A program made the translations under genes and the position numbers. Of a DNA stretch of 64,000 nucleotides, positions 1-12,230 are shown one piece after another. Source of the DNA: Cephalopachus bancanus (lineage: Eukaryota > Chordata > Mammalia > Primates > Tarsiidae); contig JAPVLO010000133.1 of the NCBI GenBank assembly GCA_027257055.1, positions 682,001-746,000 of the forward strand. The letters are read 5' to 3'. How positions within the stretch are numbered: position 1 is the stretch's first letter; every line of letters begins with the position of its first letter. Under the pieces are notes generated by a model. That model ran no database searches and was not told where the DNA came from. It was given only the letters and a program-made list of their open reading frames with translations.

Positions 1-1228
<1,228 letters not shown>

Positions 1229-2379
1229 TTCATTTTTTAATATGCTCATAATTGCGTTGATTTGCTGAGCTGGCTTTTCCTTTTTTTCTTAAAGAGTAAA
1301 TGAGGTTTAAACCTTGTTAAAATCACAGAGTATTCTTTTTCTCTAGGCTTCTTATTCCAAAATAATCCAATTTTTTCCCTCTAACTCACTTATGGTCCCT
1401 AGATAATTATTATGCCAAATGTAAAGTGACTTTTTTTTTAAGTGAAAGGAAGAAAATGCCCTCAATAGTTTTATTGCTGTGGAGAACTGTTTTTTTTTTT
1501 TAACATTTTTGGAGGGGACAAGACAAGTCTGTGTTCTTCAACATTGAGTGCTGAGGGATTTGCCAATTGAAGTGGGTTTGATTGATCTGCCTAAGATGAA
1601 CAACACATTTTCTGACAGTGTTAATAAACTCTCTGCAGCAGTTATAGGCTCCTTTCAAGATCTTACCATTTGTTTTTGAAGTAATGAAATTTACAGAGAA
1701 CTATTATAAGATTCTAACTGAATTTCACAGAAATAACCCTGGTATGATCCAAAATGGAGGAAGAAAAAATGCCCAGCCCACAAAACCCCTGCCATGAAGC
1801 AACTCTCTGTAGAATCATTGATTAAGGACACAAAGTAGAAAAAAGAGGCCCAATTCTCAAATAATTAGCCTCCGTTAATGAAGACTTTTAAGATATGGCA
1901 AGTCGATGTTGATAACTTCTGTGGGACATAGGGGGATGATGAAAAAGATTGGCAGCTATAAAAGAGAAGTGTTTATTCAAACACCTTTTAAATAGCCATG
2001 GGATATAATAAACGACATTTTTTAAAGGAACTTATTAAAATAAAACCTAGATGGAATTGATAATTTTGCCACCTGCTTTCACAGAACTTTCTTGGCTTTT
2101 GTGAAAGCTTTTACACACTTCCTGTATATCTTAACGTATATTACCTGAATTTTGTCCTCTCCCTTTTGGTGGATCACATGAAAATAGGTTTATAGCTCAT
2201 CCTAATGGGAAGGTTTCCATATTTAAGCAAATAATGATGTATGTAAAACACATTTCTTCTTAAGATGGCCAGTGACTAAAGAGTGGATACATGAACACCC
2301 CATCCTACAGATAATACAGTGATTTTTTTCCTGTGAGTTTACTAGTTTGTAGAAAGCTTCCCATTCATTCTTCATAATA
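1229..2379. other. unassigned sequence
   Basis: This stretch is AT-rich with homopolymer T runs near 1430 and 1490. No coding exon or identifiable repeat was found. Confidence 0.55.
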
Positions 2380-2580
2380 ATCAAATCACAATCATCCAAT
2401 GGGGTATGAAAAGCAGGTAGTAGGATTCTTAATTTTAATATGAAGAAAGCGAGGCTAAAAGGTGAAGAGACAAGGTCATGCAAAATGACACAAGGTCACA
2501 CTATATTTAAGTGGGAGAATGGGAATGGAAACTCAATATTTTAACTCTAAGGTCACTAGTATTTCTGTTCCTTTATGAAC
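2380..2580 (+). repeat. MIR SINE fragment
   Basis: The text around 2440-2500 (AGAAAGCGAGGCTAAAAGG, then CAAGGTCACAC) follows the conserved MIR order: GAAACTGAGGC, then the CAAGGTCACAC motif, then a GGGA..CAAA section. It is strongly diverged, as expected for a pre-eutherian SINE. Boundaries are approximate. Confidence 0.5.
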
Positions 2581-4090
2581 ATGGTCATGAGGGTCTACTA
2601 AAGTAATATACACAGCCCTTAGGCCTTGTCCCATCATAAGCTGAGTGCTCAGTATACGGTGGCTGTTGTTTTATTATTGCTATTGTTATTTGACACTGAC
2701 TCTTCACATATGAAAAACACTATTCAAATCTCTACACGTTTACCTGGTAAGTTGCAGTATAAATAATGCTCTCCATAGGCAACATAACCCACAAACAGTA
2801 CTTTGGTTTTCTCAGCAAATAAATTTGTTAAATATCCAGCTTGCTTTCCCTCTAAACTTCTCTGTGGCACTCAGTCAACTCAAAATCAAACACAGAGGAT
2901 AATCTGTGTATTCCAGTCAGTGCCACCTCCAAATCCTCACACATTTGACTTCCCTGAAGCCCTTCTCTTTTGTATCAGTCATCAGTCAAGCGTTAATGTG
3001 GACTTGAGGTCTTTGGGGACGTACCCGAGTCGATCCTCATGGTATTATGGGATCAAGCAGCCATGGGGTGGTCATCAGTTGTCATCTTCCAGAGGGCATC
3101 AGTAACTGCTCACCCTCTGTGTGCTGCTTGCTACATACATGCCTGATTGTCTGGATTTTTGAGTTCTGGGGAAGAGGCCGACATTTCCTTAGAGTTTCTG
3201 GACTTGCAGATAGAGCGTGAACCGAACAAAGCTACTGGATGACAAAGAATGGTGTGGGTTACAGCTCTAAACTGGTGCTTGTCTGGGACCTTGGCCTGTG
3301 TTGAGCTGCAGATGTATCTGACATAAACCTCTGTTCCTGAGGGAACAAAGGTGCAGAAGGGCCAGCCCTTGTTGGTACCTCAGCATAGGTGATTACTATA
3401 AATAAAAAGCCTGATTACTTAAATGCAGTTAAGTATGTCATGACCAAAAAGAAATCCTTCAATTTCTTATTTTCATATCAGATTAATATAATAGGCAGTG
3501 ACACTACTATTTTTGGTGGTCAGACTTAAAACATCAACAAACAACCTGTGACTAGATTTGCTGTTTTCCCCTCTACTGTCTGACCTCAATTTGGACATTA
3601 GAATTCTTCTGATAGGGCTTAGGGGGGTAGAGACAGAGCTGTCACCAGGGCCCCAAGAATCTTCAGAGGGAGGACAGGAGAGAGGCCAAGAGGACGGTCT
3701 GGAATATTCGAGCAGAATGACAGCTCTTTCTGGAAGCAAAGGGGAAGGCAAAAGAGGGCAGGAATTCAGGTTTTTCCTCCTTTGACTTTATAAAGTTATG
3801 TTGCCTCCACTTTTGTTACCTCAAAATGAAACCCAGGCTTTCCCTTAGGGAGCAGAGACAGGCCAGAAAAAGTTAATTGGGAACTTCAGGCCTATCAATT
3901 CAAGAGAGGATGAAGAAAGGAAAGTCTTGGCTTATTTATTTATTTTTACAAGACAAAGCATTATCTGATTAGGAAGGACAGTTGTTTAATCCCACTTCAT
4001 TGTTCTAAGTCTTGGCAAGTATTTCTTTGTTTTAAAATATTGGAAATATATTATGTTGAAAGCAGCAAATAAATACGTCTAGTCAAAAGT
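2581..4090. other. unassigned sequence with short non-coding open frames
   Basis: Open frames of 100 codons at 2803-3105 (+) and 75-92 codons on both strands at 3473-3785 occur here. None shows a recognisable domain, and no splice pattern or reading-frame bias supports them. A TTTA-rich run lies at 3930-3945. Treated as non-genic. Confidence 0.5.
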
Positions 4091-4096
4091 CCTGTT

Positions 4097-4226
4097 CTTG
4101 GAGCACTTTGGGAGGGCGAAGCAGGAAGATCACTTGAGCCCAAGAAGGCCAGGCTGCAGTGAACAAGGATCATGCCACTGTACTCCAGCCTGAATGACAG
4201 AGCAAAATCCTGTCTCTAAAAAAAAT
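4097..4226 (+). mobile_element. Alu-related monomer
   Basis: A single arm runs from GAGCACTTTGGGAGGGCGAA through GGCTGCAGTGAACAAGGATC and ACTCCAGCCTGAATGACAG to a short A-rich tail. It contains the segment normally confined to the Alu right arm. It is either a free monomer or the right part of a truncated Alu, and it directly precedes a dimeric Alu in the same orientation. Confidence 0.75.
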
Positions 4227-4230
4227 GAAA

Positions 4231-4552
4231 AGGGAGTCTGGCACGGTAGCTCATGTCTAGAATCCCAGCACTTTGGGAGGCCGAGGTGAGAGGACTGCCT
4301 GAGTCCATGGGCTCTAGACCAGCCTGGGCAACTCGGCAAGACCCATCTCTACAATAAATCAAAAACTTAGACAGGTATGGTGGCTCATGCCTGTAGTTTC
4401 AGCTACTTGGAAGGCTGACGTGGAAGGATCACCTGAGCCTAGCAGGTCAAGGGTGTGGTAGCCGTGAGCATGCCACTGCACTCCAGCCTGGGCGACAGAG
4501 TGAGACTCTGACTCAAAAAATAAATAAAATAAAATAAAATAAAAACAAAAAA
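4231..4552 (+). mobile_element. Alu SINE, lineage-type dimer
   Basis: This is a complete dimer with left arm, CTCTACAATAAATCAAAAAC linker, right arm ending GGGCGACAGAGTGAGACTCTG, and an (AAAAT)n-type tail. The TACAATAAATCA linker and GACTC..ACTC end mark the lineage-specific Alu group that recurs through the window. Confidence 0.9.
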
Positions 4553-6644
4553 GGAAAGAAAGAATTTAATGTGTAAGTTGAGGAGATTTTCCTGGTGGGT
4601 GATCTTCTCCATCAAAATTACATTTACTTTTCTTGATTAAAGAAGGAGTTATTTTTGGCTCTTCTTATACTTTAAAACATATTTTGTGACTCTATTAATG
4701 GATTTAAGTTCCAGAATCATTCTATAAGTTGTGAAGATGGTGTAAATACTAGGGTTTTTAATATCTAGTAGCCATTGAAGTAGTTTGATCATGACTCTGG
4801 GAAAGTCACTGTGGCTCAGGAGTGTCATCATAAAGATTTGATCCCCAGCAAACACCTTTAATGAAAATCTTTCCCAAATCATCACATATCATCAATAAGT
4901 ATTTACTTAGTGTCCATTAGCAAATGAATTTGGGTGGGATAGTTGGCCAATAGGTTCATCAGCTGTGGCCTCTACTGCCTGCTAGAAATGTACAGTAAAT
5001 CAGAGCCTAGGATAAGATAAAAAGAACCCCCAAAAAGTTTTATGCAAAGATAAACGACCCCTTAATTGGCAACCTTGTGATTGGATCTAAAATGCTGAGG
5101 CCTTTAACATTTAAATAGTATATGCAGACTCAGGTGTCGTAGACATACTGACAAAGAGACCATCTTGTATTCTCAGATGAAAGTCCCTTGCCTGGCTGTC
5201 ATTTAAGGGTGTGTGGCAAGCAGAGTAGGAAAACCAAAGGAGTCCATGAAGGCTGCACATTCTGGGGCCTTGCAGGGGCTATTTCTGTGAGATGCGGCAG
5301 GCACACTCACAACTATTTCTCAATAAACATTTTAACCGTGGGTTGATGAATTGGTGAGCAGGCTCTGACTCTCCTGCCTCATCCCACAGACTGTGGGTCT
5401 CTGATGGCTAAAGAATCAGGTTCACTTACCACCTCACAACCTGGCTGCTGAGAGAGAAAAGTGTGGTTTTGGCAATGGGGTAGATATGGCTGCATCCAAG
5501 TTTTATAGAGTGTTAAACTCATAATTTTGGGGGATTCTCTTTAAGAAAGTGTCTGAAGTATGTTACTTTTGCAAAATTAAAAAAACAAAAATACATGACC
5601 ATGTGAAAAGATTGTAGGGCCCCTCCCAGACTGGTCAGACAGAAGCAAAGGCAGGACATTGATGTTCAAGTTTTGTTATCTTTGTGGTGAAGCTGTCTCT
5701 GCTTCTGGGGTTTGTCGGCAAAAGAATGCATGAAGAAACTTTCTCAATGTGTCTACAGTTTAGGGTCCCGGGTTAAGCTGCTGATGTGCAGTCTGCTTTT
5801 AGAATACATTTGCAACACTGCCCCAGGCGTTGATGCAGTGTCAAGATTAGCAGCAAAGAGCTCACCTAGGTTGAATGTTTTAGGGCTGGCCAGTTCATGT
5901 CCTTGTGTCTCTCAATATTCTGCAGGATAAAACAAAACATTTGTTGAGGAATAAAAGCCAAAATGTCTATTAATGCTAGCCTTGAAAGAATCTGATAAAA
6001 AAAAGAGGAGTAAATGCTTCTGAGAATATGAGAATATTGGAAACAGTCATTACTGGGTGTTTAAAAGCTCTAAACAAAACAAATCAACAAGCCCAAAGCT
6101 AAAAACTGTCTAAATCACTGGACTTTAAGGATAAAATTATTTTTCAGTAAAATGCTATCTAATTCATTATAGTTTGCATTCAGGATTACAGTTCTGGACA
6201 AGCTCCTATAAAATAAAGATGAATTTTACTGAATTCTAACTGGTGAGATGAATCAAATCACTCTTTTGTCATCTCAGATTATGAGTCTAGAAAGACAGAT
6301 TATCTTTTAATTTCTTTTTTTGTGAGAATAGTTCTTTGCAATAACAATAGTGGAATGGAAAGAAAAATGGTTTAGAAAAAAAAAAACCGTGGCATACTCC
6401 TCATTTTATGAGTTTCCTATAGACCACAGTCAGTTATCTGTAATTTGCAGGGATAAAAGGTAACTACATCTTTTCCAAATTCTGAGTATCTTGCTATTTT
6501 TATGAGATTGGAATAGGTATGACCGAGTTTAGAGCTCAAAGATAGGTCTTCCTTGTGCATGAACTTCCTTACAAACACCAGTGTTCATGACAATATCATA
6601 ATAATTATGTCAGCAAAAGTTAATGGAATAAGTACAAGAAGACT
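4553..6644. other. unassigned sequence
   Basis: No exon or RNA gene is visible. The content is moderately AT-rich and non-repetitive, with an A-run near 5998 and another near 6379. Ancient repeat fragments are likely but were not assigned. Confidence 0.5.
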
Positions 6645-6992
6645 GTGATGTGTTCACAAACTTTGGTGCCCTACCCAGATCCTTGACTAGGCTGGCACTC
6701 TTGTCCCCAGCTGTGATGGCCACTGCAAAGCTCACAGCTGTACCCTTTTGGAGAGGTTGTCTCTTGGCAGACAGGAGTGAGTCTGCTTGCTGATACTGGG
6801 AGGTCACAGCCAATGACTGACTGCTATGGAGGGTTGGCAGCTCAGACCCCTTGCGAGGAGGAGAGAGGGGGTACCAATCTGATCCTCCTCCCCTGCCCTG
6901 CCTCTATCTTCAGTTCCCTTAAGCAACACCTGCAATAGATCACTTGCTCAACAATACCCCTGCAAGGCTCCACTTTTAGGGAACCTGGCCTG
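6645..6992 (+). mobile_element. probable ERVL-type solo LTR
   Basis: The 3' part is a C-rich block followed by CTGCAATAGATCACTTGCTC and then TTTAGGGAACCTGGCCTGAG. This is the typical 3' end of several mammalian ERVL LTRs, in which a CAATAAATCACTTGC polyadenylation region precedes a GGGAACCC..AAGAC terminus. The 5' edge is a guess and no matching internal region or second LTR is seen. Subfamily not assigned. Confidence 0.45.
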
Positions 6993-7984
6993 AGACGAAC
7001 TCATAAAAAAGAAAGAATGCCTTGTGTGTTTTGTGTTTTCACTCAAGTTTTTAATGAATGGAATTGACAAAAGAAAGGAGAAAGCCTAGAAGCAAGTGGA
7101 GCAATTCTATAATTTTAGTATCTAACACCTGACTAGCAACCAACTAAGTGAACTTTTCAATGAAGTCTGGAATAATTTTAGAAGTAGTTGGCATCAAAGA
7201 AGCAAAGTGCACTTTCCTAAGGGATGAGTTTTACTGATTATTTGAAAACCAAGCCGTGCATTCTGACTGGGTTTGACATTTGCCCCTAGTCAGGGTCAGG
7301 CATTCTGTGATACCAGACAGTTAATTTCAAGCATTACTGGAGCCATAAAGTGAGCCACTCATATGACAACAGAAGAGGCAGGTGATGGGGGATGTTGGGC
7401 CTCTCTTGGCAATTCTGCAACAGGGCTGGAGCCAGATGCCAAGCTGATTTTCCGTCTGCTATTGACTCCACTCTGAATTAGTCAAACAGGGCCCAACACC
7501 TGTTGATTTAAAAACAGTTACAGCTTTGAAATGAACAAACGACCTTTTATGAAGGCTAGACATTAACTCATAATAGCCAGATCGCTGGTATTAATATGAT
7601 ATCTCACATGTTCAATGATCTTTCCCAGTGTCTAGGAAACAGCTTGAGTAGTTTTGGTAGTTGTGATTTATACCCTGAAAGGCCATTTGGAGGCAAGCTT
7701 TGGAAGACCTTTCCTTGAGGTAGCAGATGTTTTGAAAAGATAGCTACATTGACCTTTTCTCCTCCATTTCATGTCTGAAAATGAAACAATTCAGTGAAGT
7801 GGGCTAGAGTGCCCACAATATTGAGTGCCAGGAGGGAGATGCAGGGGATCCGCTGAGTTTAAATGGGGCAAGACAGTGATGAAGGACTTTGCAAGTATTT
7901 TGGAACCTATTCTAAACAGAGAAAGGAATCATTCAAGAGTTTAAGCAAGAAAGCCATGATTGCATTTACATTTTAGTGAACAGA
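6993..7984. other. unassigned, mostly unique sequence
   Basis: The stretch 7250-7540 is of good complexity and free of recognisable repeats, so it is a possible conserved non-coding segment. No coding exon was found. Confidence 0.45.
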
Positions 7985-8118
7985 ATTTCAAGTAAATAAA
8001 ATCTCACTGGAACCTCAAAATAACTCGCACCTAAGAAGTTTTGGCATTCACTTTATTTTCATATGAGGAGACTGAGGCTTGGAGATATTCTGTCACTTGT
8101 CCAAAGAGGACTGGTTTT
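7985..8118 (+). repeat. MIR SINE fragment
   Basis: The order AACCTCAAAATAACTCGCAC, then TTTCATATGAGGAGACTGAG, then GTCACTTGTCCAAAG matches the MIR core: rows for CTCACAACAACCC, CCCATTTTACAGATGAGGAAACTGAGGC and the CTTGCCCAAGGTC block. It is heavily diverged. Confidence 0.65.
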
Positions 8119-8119
8119 C

Positions 8120-8265
8120 AGCTCTTTTTTTTCCAGGTTAATTTTTTCCTAAATTTTGGTAGAGATGAGGGTCTCACCATGTTGCCCAGGTTGGTCTCAA
8201 ACTCTTGGCCTTGAACGGACCCTTTTGTCTTTGCCTCCAAAAGTTCTGAAATTACATGGCTTCAG
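8120..8265 (-). mobile_element. Alu right-arm-type monomer, degraded
   Basis: Antisense text includes TTTGGTAGAGATGAGGGTCT, CACCATGTTGCCCAGGTTGG and CTCAAACTCTTGGCC, then a decayed CTCCCAAAGTGCTGGGATTACAGG equivalent. Only about half an Alu is present. It is old and possibly a free monomer. Confidence 0.7.
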
Positions 8266-8614
8266 GACCTGATTCCAAGTTCTACTTTGTTTCTTTCATG
8301 AATGGTCACAGCACACATTTAACAAAGAAGTTACAACCCAAGATGGCAGACTCTGCGCAAATACCTGACCGAAACTGATGAAATTAAAGTATATAATTAC
8401 AAAAATAGGTCAAGGGAGAGATGAAAGTTGGAGATACTGATGTTTTCAACTGCATCACATTCACACACGGAAGTTTTCACATCGATGTCACCGAGTGGGA
8501 AGAATAGCCATGGATATATCTTTGCACTGGTAGTTGTTACACTCAAATGACATAGACCATGGAATATTTTCCTGAGTCATGTAGAATTGAAAACTACTCT
8601 AAAAATAAAGTTTA

Positions 8615-8921
8615 TATCTGGGCATAGTGGCACACTTCTGTAATCCTGGCACTTTGAGAGGCTGAGGCAAGAGGATTGCTTGAGCCCTGAAGTTTGAGAC
8701 CAGCTTAGTCAACATAACCAGGCCTCATCTCTACAAAAATAGAAAAACAATTAGCCAGGTGTGGTGGTGTGTGCCTGTAGTCCCAGCAACTTGTGGGAAC
8801 TGAAGAAGGAGGATCGCCTGAATCCAGGAGGTCAAGGCTGTGGTGAGGCGTGATCATATTACTGCACTCCAGTCTGGGCAACAGAGTGAGACCCCGAGTC
8901 AAAAAATAAAAATAAAGTTTA
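8615..8921 (+). mobile_element. Alu SINE, older dimer
   Basis: Two arms are joined by CTCTACAAAAATAGAAAAAC. The right arm has AGGTCAAGGCTGTGGTGAGG and ACTCCAGTCTGGGCAACAG, and the tail is A-rich with TAAAAATAAAG. It resembles an ancestral J-type element more than the young lineage-specific copies. Confidence 0.88.
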
Positions 8922-8973
8922 TTGATTTAAAAAAATAAATAATTAGCTAGGTCATCCTTTTCATAAGACAAAA

Positions 8974-9283
8974 GCCGGACTCGGTGGCTCAGCCTGTAAT
9001 TCCGGGCCTTTGGGAGGCTGAGGTGAGTGGACTGCCTGAGCCCGTGGGTTCGAGACCCGCCTGGGCAGCGAGACCTCATCTCTACAATAAATAAAAAAAT
9101 CAGCCGGGCGTGGTAGTGCATGCCTGTAATTTCGGCTACGTGGAAGGCTGAGGCGGAAGGATCGCCGGAGACCAGCAGGTCGAGGCTGCTGTGGCCAGGA
9201 GCGGCCACTGCACTCCAGTCTGGGCGTCAGAGTGAGACTCCAACTCAAAAAAAAAAAACAAAACAAAACAACAACAACAAAAT
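8974..9283 (+). mobile_element. Alu SINE, young lineage-specific dimer
   Basis: This is a near-consensus full-length copy starting GCCGGACTCGGTGGCTCAGC, with the GGGTTCGAGACCCGC core in the left arm, a TACAATAAATAAAAAAATCA linker, many retained CpGs, and the GACTCCAACTC terminus before a long A/CA-rich tail. CpG retention and similarity to other copies (45.4, 49.6 and 53.8 kb) suggest recent insertion. The best direct-repeat flank is imperfect (TAAGACAAA / TAACACAAA). Confidence 0.93.
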
Positions 9284-10965
9284 AACACAAAGATGGCAGC
9301 ATGAATGGCACTTTTAGATAGTAAACTCTAGACACAGGTAAAGGAAAGGGGCATCCCATGATAGAATACAAATAAGGGACATGCAGCTTTAAAATTTTCT
9401 ATGCTGTTTTTTCAGGACAAATCATGTACGTAAAACGTGATGGTGCGTCAACTGAAAAGTTTCATTTTCAAACCAGCAGATTTCTGGCCCTCTGCCCTGT
9501 CTTCCTAAGGCAAATACTGCATGGAACATTTGTTAAAATGATGTAGTGGAGATAAAGTGGGGGAAGGTCATACTCAAGCCAAGTGACTGAGTCAGGGTCT
9601 ACAGGACTAGATACCTAGTGGTGTTGTATACCTTGTCAAGTGGATGTTAAGTGGGTGGGTGGGTGGGCAGGTATTCATGGTGAGAGAGGAGATAGTCAGA
9701 AGCTGATTAAGAGATAGAGAGGGAGGGTCTTCAGGAGACTTAACATCTGTGGGGACACTCCCTGCACCACCTCATTATATAATTGTTGGCTGGAAATGTG
9801 GTCAAGAACATCCTTTCCAACCCAAGATGTACTGTTAAAAGGGACTTTTTGCTGCTTAAACACAGGCACAGTAGCTTAACTAAATGTCCTAACTTGATCT
9901 TAACTTATTATAATATCATTGACATATCATTTGCATTGCAGTTTTATCTCTTCCTTCCTCCACCAGGGAGTTTTCTGTGATACTTATGGGTAATATTCAA
10001 GATGGAGTAACTTTGGTCAAGGTCCTGCATGTGCAATTAGAATTAGGTCTCAGGAAGAAAGGGGCAGATGAGATGTAAATGAGAGAAACGTCCCCAGAAA
10101 AGATGAGATAAAAACCACAAAAAACTAGCATCAGGTAACCCATTATGGGAACCCTCTCTTCTCTGGAGAAAGCTTTGTTGATTAATGAACTCCTTCTTTC
10201 ACTCATCCTTTTGATGTACGTGTTCCTTAAACTTCTCAGTCATGGGACAAGAACCCAAGTTGCTAGTTTAAGCTGACAGTGGAGTTCAAAACTCCTGCAA
10301 CAATGGGGTTTGACTCTATAGAGTTTTCAGTTACAACTAAGGTCCACAGAATGCACAGTTGATACTTTCCATATGATAAACATACAGGGTGATGCAGCAT
10401 TGAAGGGACCATAAGCACATCTCCGAAGACCCACTGTGGTGTCTGCATTTTTACAGTTTCTGGGGAAAGACCGACAGCATCAGGGATTCACTCTTCTGTG
10501 ACTACCTTGGGAGAGGCATTTCATCAGAGGAATCTGCTTTGCCTATTTGACAGAGAAATATCTGATGTAGGTATATTGAAGATCATTATTTGATTTGTTA
10601 CCCTAACATAATGTGAAGCCAATCATAATATGTCACTCTGGTTTAAAATGATGTGCTATTGTTTGAGGTCAATCTTTGCAATGTGAAGTGTTAAGTGAGT
10701 ATACAGAATTATATCTAATTTATACCATTACAATACAAATTCTAGTAACAACATTAAAGGAAATATTAAAATCTATCTCTGAATAATAAGATTACAAGTA
10801 GCTTATACTTAATTTTTATGTTTCCTGAATTTTAAAGAAACTTTCTATTGTGAGTATATGTTGCTCTTACAATCATAAAAATAAAGATAATCTCAATAAC
10901 TATAAAGTACTATCAAACTTAATTTTCTTACCTGTTGGCATTGGGGAAGAGCAGTGATTTCTTTA
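9284..10965. other. unassigned sequence with a G-quadruplex motif
   Basis: No exon was found. The one notable element is four GGG runs separated by single T bases at 9653-9667. The rest is AT-rich non-repetitive DNA with short spurious frames. Confidence 0.55.
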
Positions 10966-10969
10966 TGTT

Positions 10970-12230
10970 TTTTGTGTAGGCATAAGCTTATAATTTATTT
11001 GGGTAAATATCTAGGAGTACAACTGGTGAATCTTAGGGTACGAGTACATGTGGTTTTATAAGACACTGCCAAATTGTCTTCCAAAGTGGTTGAACCATTT
11101 TGCATTCCCACTAGCAATAAATGAGTGTTCCCATCAATGCACAGTCTCATCAGGACTTAGTGTCAGTGTTCCTATTTTTGGCCATCCTAATAATAATAGG
11201 TATGGTATCTCATTGTTGTTTTAATTTGTAGTTCTGTGATGACATATGAGATTGAAAATCTTTTCATATGGTCTGTATATCTTCTTTGGGAAGGTGTCTG
11301 GTCAGGTCTTTGGCTCATTTTTTTTAACTGGGTGGTTTAAATTGTTATTGTTGACTTTTAAGAATTCTTTATGTATTTTGAAATACAGTTCTTTCAGATA
11401 TTTTCTCCCAGTTTGTGACTTGTCTTCTCATTCTCTTGATATTATCTCTCATGGAGCAGGAGTTTTTAATTTTCACAAAGTTCAGGTTATCAATTGTTTC
11501 TTTCACCAATCATACCTTAAATATTGCATTCAAAACATTATCTCCATAACCAGGGTCATCCAGGTTTTCTTTTAGGGTGCCTTCTAGGAGATGTATAGTT
11601 CTGTATTTTACACTTAGATCTATGAATCTTTTTGACTTAATTTTTTTGATGAGTGTAAGGTCTGTCTGTATCTAGAGTCCTATATTTTTCGTGTGCATGT
11701 TCACTTGTTCCAGCACTATTTGTTGAAAAAACTATCTTTTCTTCATCATTTTGCCTTTGCTTCTTTGTCAAAGATCAGTGTGGGTCTATTTCTGGACTTC
11801 TATATTCTGTTTATCTATTTGTCTATTATTCTTTCACCAGTAGCCACCGTCTTAATTATTGTAGCTTTACAGTAAGACATGAAGTCAAGTAGTTTCAGTC
11901 TTCCAAATTGTTCTTCTCCTGTAATACTGACTATTCTGGGTCTGTTGCCTCTTCATATAAACTATAGAACCTGTTCCTGATATCTACAAAATAACTTGCT
12001 GGGATTTAAATTTGGATCGCAGGGAATCTATAGATCAAGTTGGGAAAAGTTGACGTCTTGACAATGTTGAGTCTTATTACCCAAGGACATAGAATATCTC
12101 TTGATTTATTTAGTTCTTCTTTGATATCTTTCATGAGAATTTTGTAGTCTTCTGCATATATTTTCTTTGAACATTAAAAAAATTTGTACCTAATGTTGCA
12201 TTGTTGAGGTATTTTTAGGATTGGTTGAAA
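10970..12230 (-). mobile_element. old L1 ORF2 fragment
   Basis: The antisense text is the familiar C-terminal half of L1 ORF2. It runs from the CCAAAGTGGTTGAACCATTT / GCATTCCCACTAGCAATAAA region through TTGCCTTTGCTTCTTTGTCA to ATTTTCTTTGAACATTAAAA. All frames are broken by many substitutions and indels. It has no 3' UTR or poly-A end, so both ends are truncated. The divergence fits an L1M-age copy. Confidence 0.9.

Noticed and set aside
2803..3105. 100-codon open frame on the + strand
   Set aside because: No recognisable domain, no splice or promoter context, and a length that is common by chance in 64 kb of sequence.
8961..9371. 136-codon antisense frame
   Set aside because: It is almost entirely the antisense translation of the young Alu at 8974-9283, and its Pro/Arg/Ser-rich text is the usual Alu artefact. 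The same applies to long frames at 45201-45718, 53716-54111 and 31626-32500.
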